Shown here piece after piece: positions 52,079 to 59,257 of a stretch of 64,000 bases of DNA (within the stretch, counting starts at the first letter, position 1; each line of letters begins with the position of its first letter). The notes under the pieces are model-generated. The model saw nothing but the letters and a program-made list of their open reading frames with translations. It ran no database searches and was not told where the DNA came from. The stretch is from an uncultured Candidatus Melainabacteria bacterium (GTDB lineage: Bacteria > Cyanobacteriota > Vampirovibrionia > Gastranaerophilales > Gastranaerophilaceae): NCBI GenBank assembly GCA_934757245.1, contig CAKVLH010000009.1:10392-74391 (forward strand), read 5' to 3'. The translations under genes and the position numbers were made by a program.

Positions 52079-52219
52079 TAAGGGAATAAGGGAATAGGGC
52101 AATAAGGGAATAAGAGATTTTAAAGATTGTAAATATAGAATTTGTTAATTAAACAAATATGTAAATAAAAATTTTTAATACCACTTATTCCCCTATTACC
52201 TTATTACCTTATTCCCTTC
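52079..52219. repeat. Octamer-type hairpin element, inverted partner B (flgB-flgC junction)
   Basis: The left arm at 52080-52116 is octamers GGGAATAA, GGGAATAG, GGCAATAA, GGGAATAA. The right arm is at 52183-52218. The spacer matches the reverse complement of the 51460-51527 spacer. The paired copies lie on either side of flgC. Confidence 0.9.
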
Positions 52220-52223
52220 TTTA

Positions 52224-52706
52224 TTACTGTCCTCTTATCGCATCCGAAACCAACGTAAACTGTCGTCTCTCCAGATTTGATAATACCATGTATTTCGTAC
52301 CTGTCTTTGATAAATCCATCATTTCACGTTCCAATTCAACGTTATTTCCTGATGAATTTGTTCCGCTATATACATCTGTTACAACTTGTGGTTTAAATTG
52401 TTCAAATGTGTTAGATTGCAAATACGCTTTCTCTTGCAATGTCGGAGTTCTATAAGTGTGAACATCACCCGTAAATACATCCACCATTGGCGGTTTGTAT
52501 TCTATACTGTTTTGACCTTTAATGTAATCCTTCAAGTCCTCTTTTTCAATAATTTCTGCAAGTTGACTCTCGAAAGCGACTTCTTTTCTTTGAAACCCCG
52601 GTGTCATAACGTTTGCGATATTAGAAGCTACGGCATGTTGTCTTTCCATTAAGCCATCCATACCGAGTTTTGTAATATCCATTGTTCTGTTTGTAATCAA
52701 GTCCAT
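52224..52706 (-). CDS. flgB: Flagellar basal-body rod protein FlgB
   Basis: FlgB is the first rod protein. The 160-residue protein has the family ASNIANVMTPGFQRKEVAFESQL near the start and the C-terminal NNVELEREMMDLSKTGTKYMVLSNL stretch. The start is 3 bp from the end of the upstream kinase gene, so the two are translationally linked. The hairpin element at 52079 follows. Lengths and motifs are normal. Confidence 0.93.
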   Translation of the reverse strand: MDLITNRTMDITKLGMDGLMERQHAVASNIANVMTPGFQRKEVAFESQLAEIIEKEDLKDYIKGQNSIEYKPPMVDVFTGDVHTYRTPTLQEKAYLQSNTFEQFKPQVVTDVYSGTNSSGNNVELEREMMDLSKTGTKYMVLSNLERRQFTLVSDAIRGQ

Positions 52707-52708
52707 TT

Positions 52709-53926
52709 TTACACCAATCCTATCTTAATCACAAATTCCGTATAATCGTCGCCTGAATGCGCAAGCTTTAATAAACCTGCTTGCTCTTCAATTGATTTTT
52801 TACAAATACTTAACCCCAAGCCTGAACCAGTTTTCTTTGTTGTAAATCCTTCTTCAAAAATCATATCAGGCTGAGTAATTCGTTCTGCATTGTTCCTAAT
52901 TCTGATTATTGCAGACTCTCCATCCTCTTCAGTCTTAATCTTAATATACTTACCATCTCCGACATTCTCGCCAAACGCTTCTACTGCGTTTTTAACTAAA
53001 TTGATTAATACAGCAATAAAATTGTTTTCGTCAACCAAAATTTCTTTGTCTACGTCGTTTTCAATTTCATAATTAATATTTTTGCATTCAAAGTAAACTT
53101 TCGTCAAATCAACAGCATTACCAATAATTGATTTTAAATTATGTTGTTTTAAATCCAAGTTTTCTGTAGCTTTTAATGCTACTAAAGAATTGCTTGCCAT
53201 TTTAACTGCGCGATTCAAACAACTGAGTGCGTTTTCAATCGTATCTGCTTCAATATCGTTTTTCTTGCAATATTTTCTAATAATTTCGGTATACAAATCA
53301 CAAATCGAAAGCTGATTTTTTATTTCATGCGCAACTGCTCTTGCCGAGTCCGTTCTTTCAGGTTTGTAAGTTTGAATTTCTGCATATTTCAAAACCGCAT
53401 CTTTGGATGATTCATCCATGTTTTCTACAAGACGTCTGATTGATGAGTTCAAGAGTATGTTATCACGTCTGTCCGGTTTAAAGCTTTCTTGATATTGTCT
53501 TAAATCAAAAATTGAATTTCTATTAATTATATCAAGCGCTTCGTTTTGAAGTTTTGAATTGTATATTGAATAATATCTTACAGTATGTTCACTCTCCGTT
53601 TTGTTGTCCCAAATCAAAATGGCAACAAATCTGTGAGTTAATACACATAAGAATTCTGTTCCCGCCCAAACTTTTTCACGCAAGTTTTCGCGATCGTCAG
53701 AATAATCAATATCTTCTATTTCAGAAAATTCAAGTCTTTTAAGCAAACCTAAAATTCCGGCTTTATCAATGATTCTATGTAAAACAACAGCTTCTTCCGG
53801 CTTATCAAGCAATGGTTCTAAAACTCCACGAATTACACATCGTAGTGCTTGACGAGACAGAAAACGATTTTCTTGCGAATCAATCAGTTCTCTTAGATAG
53901 TTTTGTTGTCTTACAATTTTTTTCAT
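52709..53926 (-). CDS. Cytosolic sensor histidine kinase linked to flgB
   Basis: This 405-residue protein has no membrane helix. The N-terminal part (to about 210) is a diverged sensor region without recognised motifs. The H-box SARAVAHEIKNQLSICDLY, the N-box (NLVKNAVEAFGENV) and G-boxes (TKKTGSGLGLSI) are present. It is similar in position and soluble build to flagellar kinases of the FlrB/FleS type. The start at 53926 (MKKIVRQQ) has AAAGGC upstream; the open frame further upstream is a REP-like repeat. It is joined to flgB by 2 bp and preceded by the regulator. Confidence 0.88.
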   Translation of the reverse strand: MKKIVRQQNYLRELIDSQENRFLSRQALRCVIRGVLEPLLDKPEEAVVLHRIIDKAGILGLLKRLEFSEIEDIDYSDDRENLREKVWAGTEFLCVLTHRFVAILIWDNKTESEHTVRYYSIYNSKLQNEALDIINRNSIFDLRQYQESFKPDRRDNILLNSSIRRLVENMDESSKDAVLKYAEIQTYKPERTDSARAVAHEIKNQLSICDLYTEIIRKYCKKNDIEADTIENALSCLNRAVKMASNSLVALKATENLDLKQHNLKSIIGNAVDLTKVYFECKNINYEIENDVDKEILVDENNFIAVLINLVKNAVEAFGENVGDGKYIKIKTEEDGESAIIRIRNNAERITQPDMIFEEGFTTKKTGSGLGLSICKKSIEEQAGLLKLAHSGDDYTEFVIKIGLV

Positions 53927-53950
53927 TTTTGCCTTTGAATATTTTTTGTT

Positions 53951-54050
53951 TTTGTTGGACAGGAATGCCCAACCTACATTTTGCAAACAAGCCTTGGTCA
54001 TTCCCCCGCCTTACAGGAGAGGGTTAGGGTGAGGTGTCAATCCTCTCATC
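53951..54050. repeat. REP-like hairpin plus CCTCTCC repeat between kinase and regulator genes
   Basis: TTGGACAGGAATGCCCAA with CCTACATTTTG is a member of the CCTACA-flanked hairpins. CTTACAGGAGAGGGTTAGGG with GTGAGGTG follows. This sits inside the regulator-kinase gap and supplies the misleading upstream frame of the kinase. Confidence 0.65.
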
Positions 54051-54052
54051 CC

Positions 54053-54760
54053 TTACGCTGAAATCTTAACCTTCTTGCTCAAAAATCCGTTATTAATTGC
54101 ATACAAAACAGCTTGTGTTCTGTCATTAACTTGCAATTTTTGGAAAATATTATTTACGTGTGTCTTAACAGTTGTTTCAGAGATGAACAATTTGTTTGCA
54201 ACGCCTTTATAAGTAGTACCTTGAGTTAAAAGTTCCAAAACTTCTTCTTCTCTTTGAGTTAATTCGTTAAGCAAGTTTTCTTCTTTTTCAATTTCTGCTC
54301 TTGCGTTTTCGTTTCTGAATGTTTGTTGAAAGTATTCAAAGAATCTTGAAGTTAAAGCGTTTGGTAAATAGATTTTACCGTTTAAAACTTCTTCGATTGC
54401 ATAAATAAGTTGAGCAGATGCCATAGTTTTTAGAACATAGCCTTTAGCACCAATCTTCATTGCTCTAAAAATTAAATCAGCATCATCATATCCAGAAAGC
54501 GCCAAAATTTTTGTATCTAATCCAAGTTTTTCGATATCAATAATACCTTGTAAACCGTCTCTATCAGGCATATTCATATCTAGTAAAACGATATCCGGTT
54601 GATATTTCTTGATTAAATTCAAACCAACTGTAACATTTGTTGCGATACCAACAACATCAAAAGTTCCTTCAAGATTCAAAAGTTCTCTTATTCCAGCCAA
54701 ATGTTCATAGTTGTCATCAATAAGAAGCACTCTCGATTTCTTCTTAAACTCACGTCTCAT
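54053..54760 (-). CDS. NarL/LuxR-family response regulator
   Basis: This 235-residue regulator has a receiver domain (LLIDDNYEHLAGI, phospho-Asp in IVLLDMNMPDRDG, ALSGYDD, KGYVLK) and a C-terminal LuxR-type HTH (LTQREEEVLELLTQGTTYKGVANKLFISETTVKTHVNNIFQKL as motif stretches). It heads the minus-strand unit with the kinase, flgB, flgC and fliE, so it probably controls flagellar rod expression with that kinase. This link is inferred from gene order only. Confidence 0.9.
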   Translation of the reverse strand: MRREFKKKSRVLLIDDNYEHLAGIRELLNLEGTFDVVGIATNVTVGLNLIKKYQPDIVLLDMNMPDRDGLQGIIDIEKLGLDTKILALSGYDDADLIFRAMKIGAKGYVLKTMASAQLIYAIEEVLNGKIYLPNALTSRFFEYFQQTFRNENARAEIEKEENLLNELTQREEEVLELLTQGTTYKGVANKLFISETTVKTHVNNIFQKLQVNDRTQAVLYAINNGFLSKKVKISA

Positions 54761-55180
54761 ACTCTCTTCCTTCCCTCATCGTAAATTGTTTCTTTTCTAC
54801 ACTATTTATATTACCCCCTTATAGAGGATATTTTCATCAATTGAACGGTTAATTTTAAAGCATTTGAGGTAGATTGAAGGATATAGACCGAATGGTCTAT
54901 ATAATGTTACAAACCGTTAGAAGAACTACTTTTCACGAATAGATTAACCAACTAGGTAATTTGTATGAGCATACAGTAATTAAGGTAGTTTAAAAGTAGG
55001 AGCACCAAAATATCCTACTTGACAGGAGGATGTTTTTAGAATTGTAGAAAAAGTTTTGTCAGTTTAAACATTACTATATGTAACAAAATGTTAAGTAAAA
55101 TTTTAAAATTAAGCAATTTATTTGATAAAAAATACTTTATGTATATAAGGGAATTAATATAAGTTAAAAGGTGATTAATT
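54761..55180. other. Divergent intergenic region (regulator and FKG protein)
   Basis: No gene is visible. Besides the palindrome at 54881 there is an AAGTAGGA...TCCTACTT hairpin (about 54994-55020). The rest is AT-rich leader. Both neighbouring genes probably have promoters here. The FKG start has AAAGGTG upstream. Confidence 0.55.
54881..54905 (+). promoter_or_regulatory. Perfect palindrome overlapping a TATAAT box
   Basis: ATATAGACC-GAAT-GGTCTATAT is a 9-bp inverted repeat. The last bases run into TATAAT at 54900-54905. A dimeric regulator bound there would cover the -10. It faces the FKG gene at 55181, about 280 bp downstream. No clear -35 is seen. Confidence 0.55.
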
Positions 55181-56458
55181 ATGACTACAAATGCAATTCA
55201 AGCTATGAATGCTGGAAATGTTGATCCATATCTATTGGCAACATTACAAACTTACAATCCAAATTTTAAGGGAACTCAATATGTAACAGAAGCTGATGCG
55301 ACCAGAGTTGCGCAAGTTCCGCAATTACCTGCAACAACAGGTTCTAATGTTGCGGATTTGCCACAAGCCGATTATTCAGAAGCGCCGGATTCAAATACAG
55401 GTTTGGTTCTAGGTGCGGGAGCCATAGCTGTTGGAGCGGCTACACTTATAGCCGGAAAAGGTAATCCCGTAAAAGGTGGACAAAAAATCTGGGGTGCTAT
55501 AAAAAATATATTTACTAAAAAATCAAAAGATGTAACTCTTGATGCCACAGGTAATGTTATAAATGGTGCTAGAGGTAAACTTGAAGGCATTAGAGTTCGA
55601 ATGGTAAATGGTAAACCTGTTTATAATATCGCAGGTAAAACAACTTCCGAAACTAATCAGACTGCAATTCAAGGCATTTTGGACAAAGATAAAAAATTGG
55701 CTCGCCAACTTCAAAGTATTAGATATGGAACCGGTGAAACTACAATTACAGCCGGAACATTTACATTGAAAGACGGTAGTCATATTAATCAGATTAAATT
55801 CAAAGGTGATAAGATTGAAAAAATCTTGAATGAAAAAGGCGAAGACATTACTGCTAAATTTGTAGAAAACGGTAAATTAAAAACAAATCTAGAAGGCGTT
55901 GATGATACTTCATTTGTCGCAAGAATAGAAGAATATGTTTCTAAAATTAAATCTTGCGATAAAGATGTAGTTCGTGGAAAAGACACTGCATTGAAAGACT
56001 TCACCTATACTACTCAAATCGGAGATGCAACAGCTGAAGTTACTAGAAAACAATTAGCTCAACATGGTGCAGCAACTGATAATATAACTTTTAATAAATT
56101 AACAACATTAAAAGATTATAGCGCTGATAGCGATGAAGTTCTGGCTTATGTAAGTCGTTCTCGTGAAAATGGAGTAAATATAGACTCAATTGTTGCGGAA
56201 CAGTTCGTAAAAAAAGGTAAGTTACCGGAAGGATACAAAGTTCAAGAATTTACTTTGCCAAATAAAGGAACTCCTATCAAAGTAGTTGACGGAAAAGTTG
56301 AAGGAATTACGATTAACGGTAAATACTACGGCAAAGACACAGATAAATGCAGAGCCTATTTGGAACGCGATAATCACGCAAAAGCAATTGAAAAAATGAT
56401 TGAAAAAGCGCTTAAGGATAACAATATTCCAAAAGGTGCAACAATTATTCCAGCATAA
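55181..56458 (+). CDS. Hypothetical protein with NFKG motif and one membrane segment
   Basis: This 425-residue protein has NFKG at residues 28-31, and a single hydrophobic, Ala/Gly-rich segment (TGLVLGAGAIAVGAATLIAGKG) at about residues 72-93. After that comes a soluble, charged region of about 330 residues with repeated short beta-type stretches (GKPVYNIAGK, GTFTLKDGSHI, GKVEGITINGKYYG). It resembles no family I know. A strong terminator follows. It is a member of the FKA/FRA/FKG group by its motif, but the motif is further from the start than in others. Confidence 0.75.
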   Translation: MTTNAIQAMNAGNVDPYLLATLQTYNPNFKGTQYVTEADATRVAQVPQLPATTGSNVADLPQADYSEAPDSNTGLVLGAGAIAVGAATLIAGKGNPVKGGQKIWGAIKNIFTKKSKDVTLDATGNVINGARGKLEGIRVRMVNGKPVYNIAGKTTSETNQTAIQGILDKDKKLARQLQSIRYGTGETTITAGTFTLKDGSHINQIKFKGDKIEKILNEKGEDITAKFVENGKLKTNLEGVDDTSFVARIEEYVSKIKSCDKDVVRGKDTALKDFTYTTQIGDATAEVTRKQLAQHGAATDNITFNKLTTLKDYSADSDEVLAYVSRSRENGVNIDSIVAEQFVKKGKLPEGYKVQEFTLPNKGTPIKVVDGKVEGITINGKYYGKDTDKCRAYLERDNHAKAIEKMIEKALKDNNIPKGATIIPA

Positions 56459-56480
56459 AATTTCCTTTCTCAAATATATG

Positions 56481-56513
56481 CCCCCGAAATTTTCGGGGGT
56501 TTTAGTTTTTTTT
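56481..56513 (+). terminator. Terminator after the FKG protein
   Basis: CCCCCGAAA, loop T, TTTCGGGGG, then TTTTAGTTTTTTTT. Strong Rho-independent terminator. Confidence 0.93.
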
Positions 56514-56542
56514 AAGTCATATTTCTATTAACGATTTTGCTA

Positions 56543-56755
56543 AAGCCCCCACCCGAATTTCTAAGTTTCGCAAGGCTCAACTTGAAATTCTACCCTGTCT
56601 TGGATTATTCGGGCGAGCATAACATTCCAATAACAACAAATCCTACCGGATTTTAATTGTTATTTTCATGTTATTAGCTCTTACGGGTTAGCTCACTCCC
56701 GTTCGCGTCACCCTACCGAAAATCCGCTCCCCCTATAAATGGAGGGAAAAATAAT
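56543..56755 (-). repeat. Dispersed elements: CCCCCACCCGAATTTC type plus ~150-bp element copy 2
   Basis: 56543-56596 is nearly identical to 13617-13670. It runs into copy 2 of the ~150-bp element at 56590-56750 (inverted relative to copy 1 at 44938): TGTCTTGGATTATTCGGG, TTCCAATAACAACAAATCC, GCTCTTACGGGTTAGC, CCGAAAATCCGCTCC. Confidence 0.85.
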
Positions 56756-56969
56756 TCTATGCAATAATGCGAGCAAAATGTCAACGTGAATAGAGGGTTT
56801 TGGGTTTAGATGTAAAAAAGTCTTTACAATCCTTATGCCGATTTTGAAAATAGTGTAGTATATTCTTGTACTTGATTTTGAAACAAAGCTGAAACGCTGC
56901 GTAGGACAAATCTTCACAAAAGTACAGGGCAAGTTATGCCCATTAATAGTAGAATAGCGGAGGATTATT

Positions 56970-57347
56970 GTGCGACATTGCTGTCAATTTCGTCCTGATG
57001 ACGTTTATTATCTGAAGGACAATGAGTTATTTACATCAAGAAAATTATCAATAGGTTTTTGTCCGATTTGCGGAAAGCCGGTAAGTGAACTTTCTGAATG
57101 GCGGTTTGACGGGATTTGTAATATAACAAAATTTGCCGGAATAAAAGCACAAGATTTAGCAATGAAGCACCGCAATGAAATTGTTTATTCTTTACGTGAA
57201 TGTAATTATACAAAATTCAAGTCTAAGCCGTTTGGTTGGAAGTTCGGATTGAATAGAAGTGTTAAATCCGGTAAAAAAGAAGTTATTAAGCAGTATGCTT
57301 GCGATTTTTATGGGAATAAGGAGTTGGTTAAAAAAGTCGATAAGTGA
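56970..57347 (+). CDS. Hypothetical phage-type protein with one CPxCG motif
   Basis: This 125-residue protein starts with GTG (GGAGGA 5 nt upstream) and contains FCPICGKPV at about residues 31-39, a half zinc-ribbon. The rest is basic. I do not recognise a family. The last residues and the stop codon (GTCGATAAGTGA) lie inside the left arm of a GTGAATAA repeat, so the C-terminus was reshaped by the repeat. It opens an accessory zone with phage-like genes. Confidence 0.6.
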   Translation: MRHCCQFRPDDVYYLKDNELFTSRKLSIGFCPICGKPVSELSEWRFDGICNITKFAGIKAQDLAMKHRNEIVYSLRECNYTKFKSKPFGWKFGLNRSVKSGKKEVIKQYACDFYGNKELVKKVDK

Positions 57348-57515
57348 ATAGGTGAATAAGTGAATAAGTTCGTTTAATTCGCTTTGCTCTTGATTTGAGG
57401 ATATTAGGAGTTGATAGTTATTTAAATATATTTAATGTATGACAAGTTGCTATAAATAACAATAATTAATATGAACTTATTCACCTATTAACTTATTCAC
57501 TTATTCACTTTAAAA
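57336..57515. repeat. GTGAATAA octamer hairpin element, second full copy
   Basis: The left arm at 57341-57371 is GTGAATAG/GTGAATAA octamers, and the right arm at 57471-57510 is the complement, with about 100 bp of spacer. A single arm (GTCAATAAGTGAATAGGTG) follows at 57616-57642. The spacer differs from the copy at 7051. Confidence 0.85.
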
Positions 57516-57701
57516 GAAGTTTTATCTTACTGGGGGCTATTGTTTCACCTTTCTCTCTCGTAACACACTCCTTGTGTACATATACGTTACCCTTGCCCTC
57601 AGTATTTTTTTTAGAAAGTCAATAAGTGAATAGGTGAATAATCACTTTTGAAATAAATGTTCCATCTCCAATTTTTAAAACTCACAAGAAAAAGGTATAT
57701 T
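57516..57701. other. Intergenic leader of the 99-residue gene
   Basis: This region has CGTAACACACTCC...ACGTTACCC, then the single octamer arm at 57616-57642, then AAAGGT before the 57702 start. I see no gene in it. Confidence 0.4.
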
Positions 57702-58001
57702 ATGTCAAAAAAGGTTGAAGATATAAAGCAGAAGGTTAATCAAAAACATATTGAGTTTTATGACAAAACTCTTAGTGTTTTAGAATTCATGCTTGACGAA
57801 TACGCAAGAGAAATTAAATACGCAGAATTTGAATTCATTGACGCGCCAAAAAATTCGCTTGCCATGATTGATTTTTTGATATCGGCAATCGGTAAGGTTC
57901 AAAAAGGGCAGCGTTTAGCGTTAGGGTTGGATGATGATGTCGTTGTGAATGAAGAACCAAAGATTAATGTGGTGGAAGGGCTGTGTGAGGGGAAGATTTG
58001 A
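57702..58001 (+). CDS. Small phage-type protein, possible terminase small subunit
   Basis: This 99-residue acidic protein begins MSKKVEDIKQKVNQ (AAAGG upstream of the ATG). The stretch ISAIGKVQKGQRLALGLD recalls the end of some phage small-terminase-like proteins, and a portal gene lies 1.3 kb downstream. That resemblance is weak and from memory. No large terminase is seen between it and the portal gene. The role is a guess. Confidence 0.3.
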   Translation: MSKKVEDIKQKVNQKHIEFYDKTLSVLEFMLDEYAREIKYAEFEFIDAPKNSLAMIDFLISAIGKVQKGQRLALGLDDDVVVNEEPKINVVEGLCEGKI

Positions 58002-58094
58002 TAAATGTAGCGTTGAGGTTTTGGCGGAGGAATGAGTTGAAAGTTGAAAATTGTATTAAAATTTTTGTTTGTGAAATGCGATAGTTATATGTTT

Positions 58095-58300
58095 TGTCAG
58101 AACTAAAATAATAGTTATTAAAAAGGCTGGATTCCTCGTATTACAATACACTTCCAAACTTGTATTCAATACTACAGTCTTGGAAGTGAAGTGTAAAAAT
58201 CGCACCTCAGAATGACGCCAAGCTGGGTAGTTCTACGTCAAGTCATCCTGAGCGCGTTTAGCGTGAAGGATCCAGCTTATTATAAACTGTTTTTATTTTA
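58095..58300. repeat. AAAAGGCTGGATTC repeat, copy 1
   Basis: ATAGTTATTAAAAAGGCTGG begins the block, then ATTCCTCG, AGAATGACG, GTCATCCTGAGCGCG and GTGAAGGATCCAGC, the common GTCATCC-type repeat ends. A second copy is at 58640-58735 and a third at 62090-62280. These two flank the GIY-YIG gene in the same orientation. Confidence 0.8.
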
Positions 58301-58314
58301 TTCAAAACCTATAA

Positions 58315-58629
58315 TTAGCCAATTAATTCATAATACAAATCAATCCATTCAGGATTATGAGTTTCTATTAAATCCAATTTTTCTTGACGTCTTAATTTTT
58401 TTAGTTCTTTTTCTCTATTAATAGCCATTGTTATATCGTTAAAAGTTTCAAAATAACAAAGTTTATCAACATTATATTTTTTAGTAAATCCCTCAACAAC
58501 TTTGTTTTTTTGTTGCCAAATTCGTTTTATTAAATCTGATGTTACACCAATGTATAAAGTGCCATTACGTTTGCTGCACAAAATATAAACATAAGATTTT
58601 TTGTCCATAAGTTTATTATACGATTTCAA
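58315..58629 (-). CDS. GIY-YIG nuclease
   Basis: This 104-residue small nuclease of the GIY-YIG superfamily shows YVYILCSKRNGTLYIGVTSDLIKRIWQQKN (GIY-like YVY and YIG motifs, Arg at about 35), then FNDITMAINREKELKK with the metal-binding Glu. Stand-alone forms (YhbQ-like) are common and of unclear role. It could start at residue 8 (MDKK). It is bracketed by direct copies of the AAAAGGCTGGATTC repeat. Confidence 0.85.
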   Translation of the reverse strand: MKSYNKLMDKKSYVYILCSKRNGTLYIGVTSDLIKRIWQQKNKVVEGFTKKYNVDKLCYFETFNDITMAINREKELKKLRRQEKLDLIETHNPEWIDLYYELIG

Positions 58630-58639
58630 TTTGAAATAT

Positions 58640-58740
58640 AAAGAAAATAGTTATTTAAAAGGCTGGATTCTTCGGTGCTAATCGCACCTCAGAATGACGT
58701 GAGGTGCGTTGATTCAACGCAAAGTTTTAGTTTATAGGAA
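58640..58740. repeat. AAAAGGCTGGATTC repeat, copy 2
   Basis: ATAGTTATTTAAAAGGCTGG begins the block, then ATTCTTCGGTGCTAATCGCACC, TCAGAATGACGTGAGGTGCG. Same orientation as copy 1. GCACC/GGTGC pairs inside. Confidence 0.8.
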
Positions 58741-58745
58741 AGAAT

Positions 58746-59129
58746 ATGATCAGAGTTTTAATACCGAAAGATGAAGAGTTTTGGGAATATAAAAATGAAT
58801 GCAAAAGTTTGTATAAAAAAGTCCAAGGGTGGATTTGCGATACAAATTCGTTTGATTTTATAGTCAATAATACGTTCTTTTACCTGTTTTTAAACGATGA
58901 AAAATTGATTGGGGCGATTTATTATTTTGTGGATGAAAATAACAAATTGTACCTGAACGGTTTTGCGAAGCAAAAAATGCACCTTTTGAATATTGAATGT
59001 TTGAAAATGTCTTTAAAGTGGTTCAAAGGTGATATTCATGCAGTTGCACAAAATCGTATGTCGGAGTTGTGTTTGAGAAGGTGTGGATTTGAGTGGATTG
59101 GGGGAAAAGAGTTTGTGTATAGGGGGTAA
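58746..59129 (+). CDS. GNAT-like acetyltransferase-fold protein
   Basis: This 127-residue protein has FYLFLNDEKLIGAIYYFVDE (beta3-beta4-like), KLYLNGFA and NRMSELCLRRCGFEWIGGKEFVYRG, which fits the GNAT C-terminal stretch NxxAxxLYxKxGF...fvYr. The acetyl-CoA P-loop (Q/RxxGxG/A) is not clear. Phage GNAT-like proteins near structural genes are known. It lies between repeats and 130 bp before the portal gene. The substrate is unknown. Confidence 0.5.
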   Translation: MIRVLIPKDEEFWEYKNECKSLYKKVQGWICDTNSFDFIVNNTFFYLFLNDEKLIGAIYYFVDENNKLYLNGFAKQKMHLLNIECLKMSLKWFKGDIHAVAQNRMSELCLRRCGFEWIGGKEFVYRG

Positions 59130-59137
59130 AATTTAGA

Positions 59138-59226
59138 AGTCGTGTTCAATGACAATAGTTGAACACGACCTACGGTGTTTGAAGAAATGTAGGTCGTGTT
59201 GGACAATTGTCATCCAACACGACAAA
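59138..59226. repeat. Paired REP-like hairpins with CCTAC/GTAGG flanks
   Basis: GTCGTGTTCAA...TTGAACACGAC is followed by CTACGG, then GAAATGTAGG, then TCGTGTTGGA...TCCAACACGA. The two hairpins face each other with GTAGG heads inwards. Related singles lie at 61085, 62030 and 63178. It sits at the 5' flank of the portal gene. Confidence 0.8.
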
Positions 59227-59257
59227 TTATTGGAGAACTACTCCGGAAAGGAAAAAT

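Noticed and set aside
52709..54001. Longer kinase with an extra N-terminus from 54001
   Set aside because: The extra 25 codons read through a CCTACA-flanked REP hairpin, and a better start with a ribosome-binding site exists at 53926.
56970..57347. Transposase fragment
   Set aside because: No DDE, HUH or zinc-hook pattern is seen; only one CPxCG motif is present.
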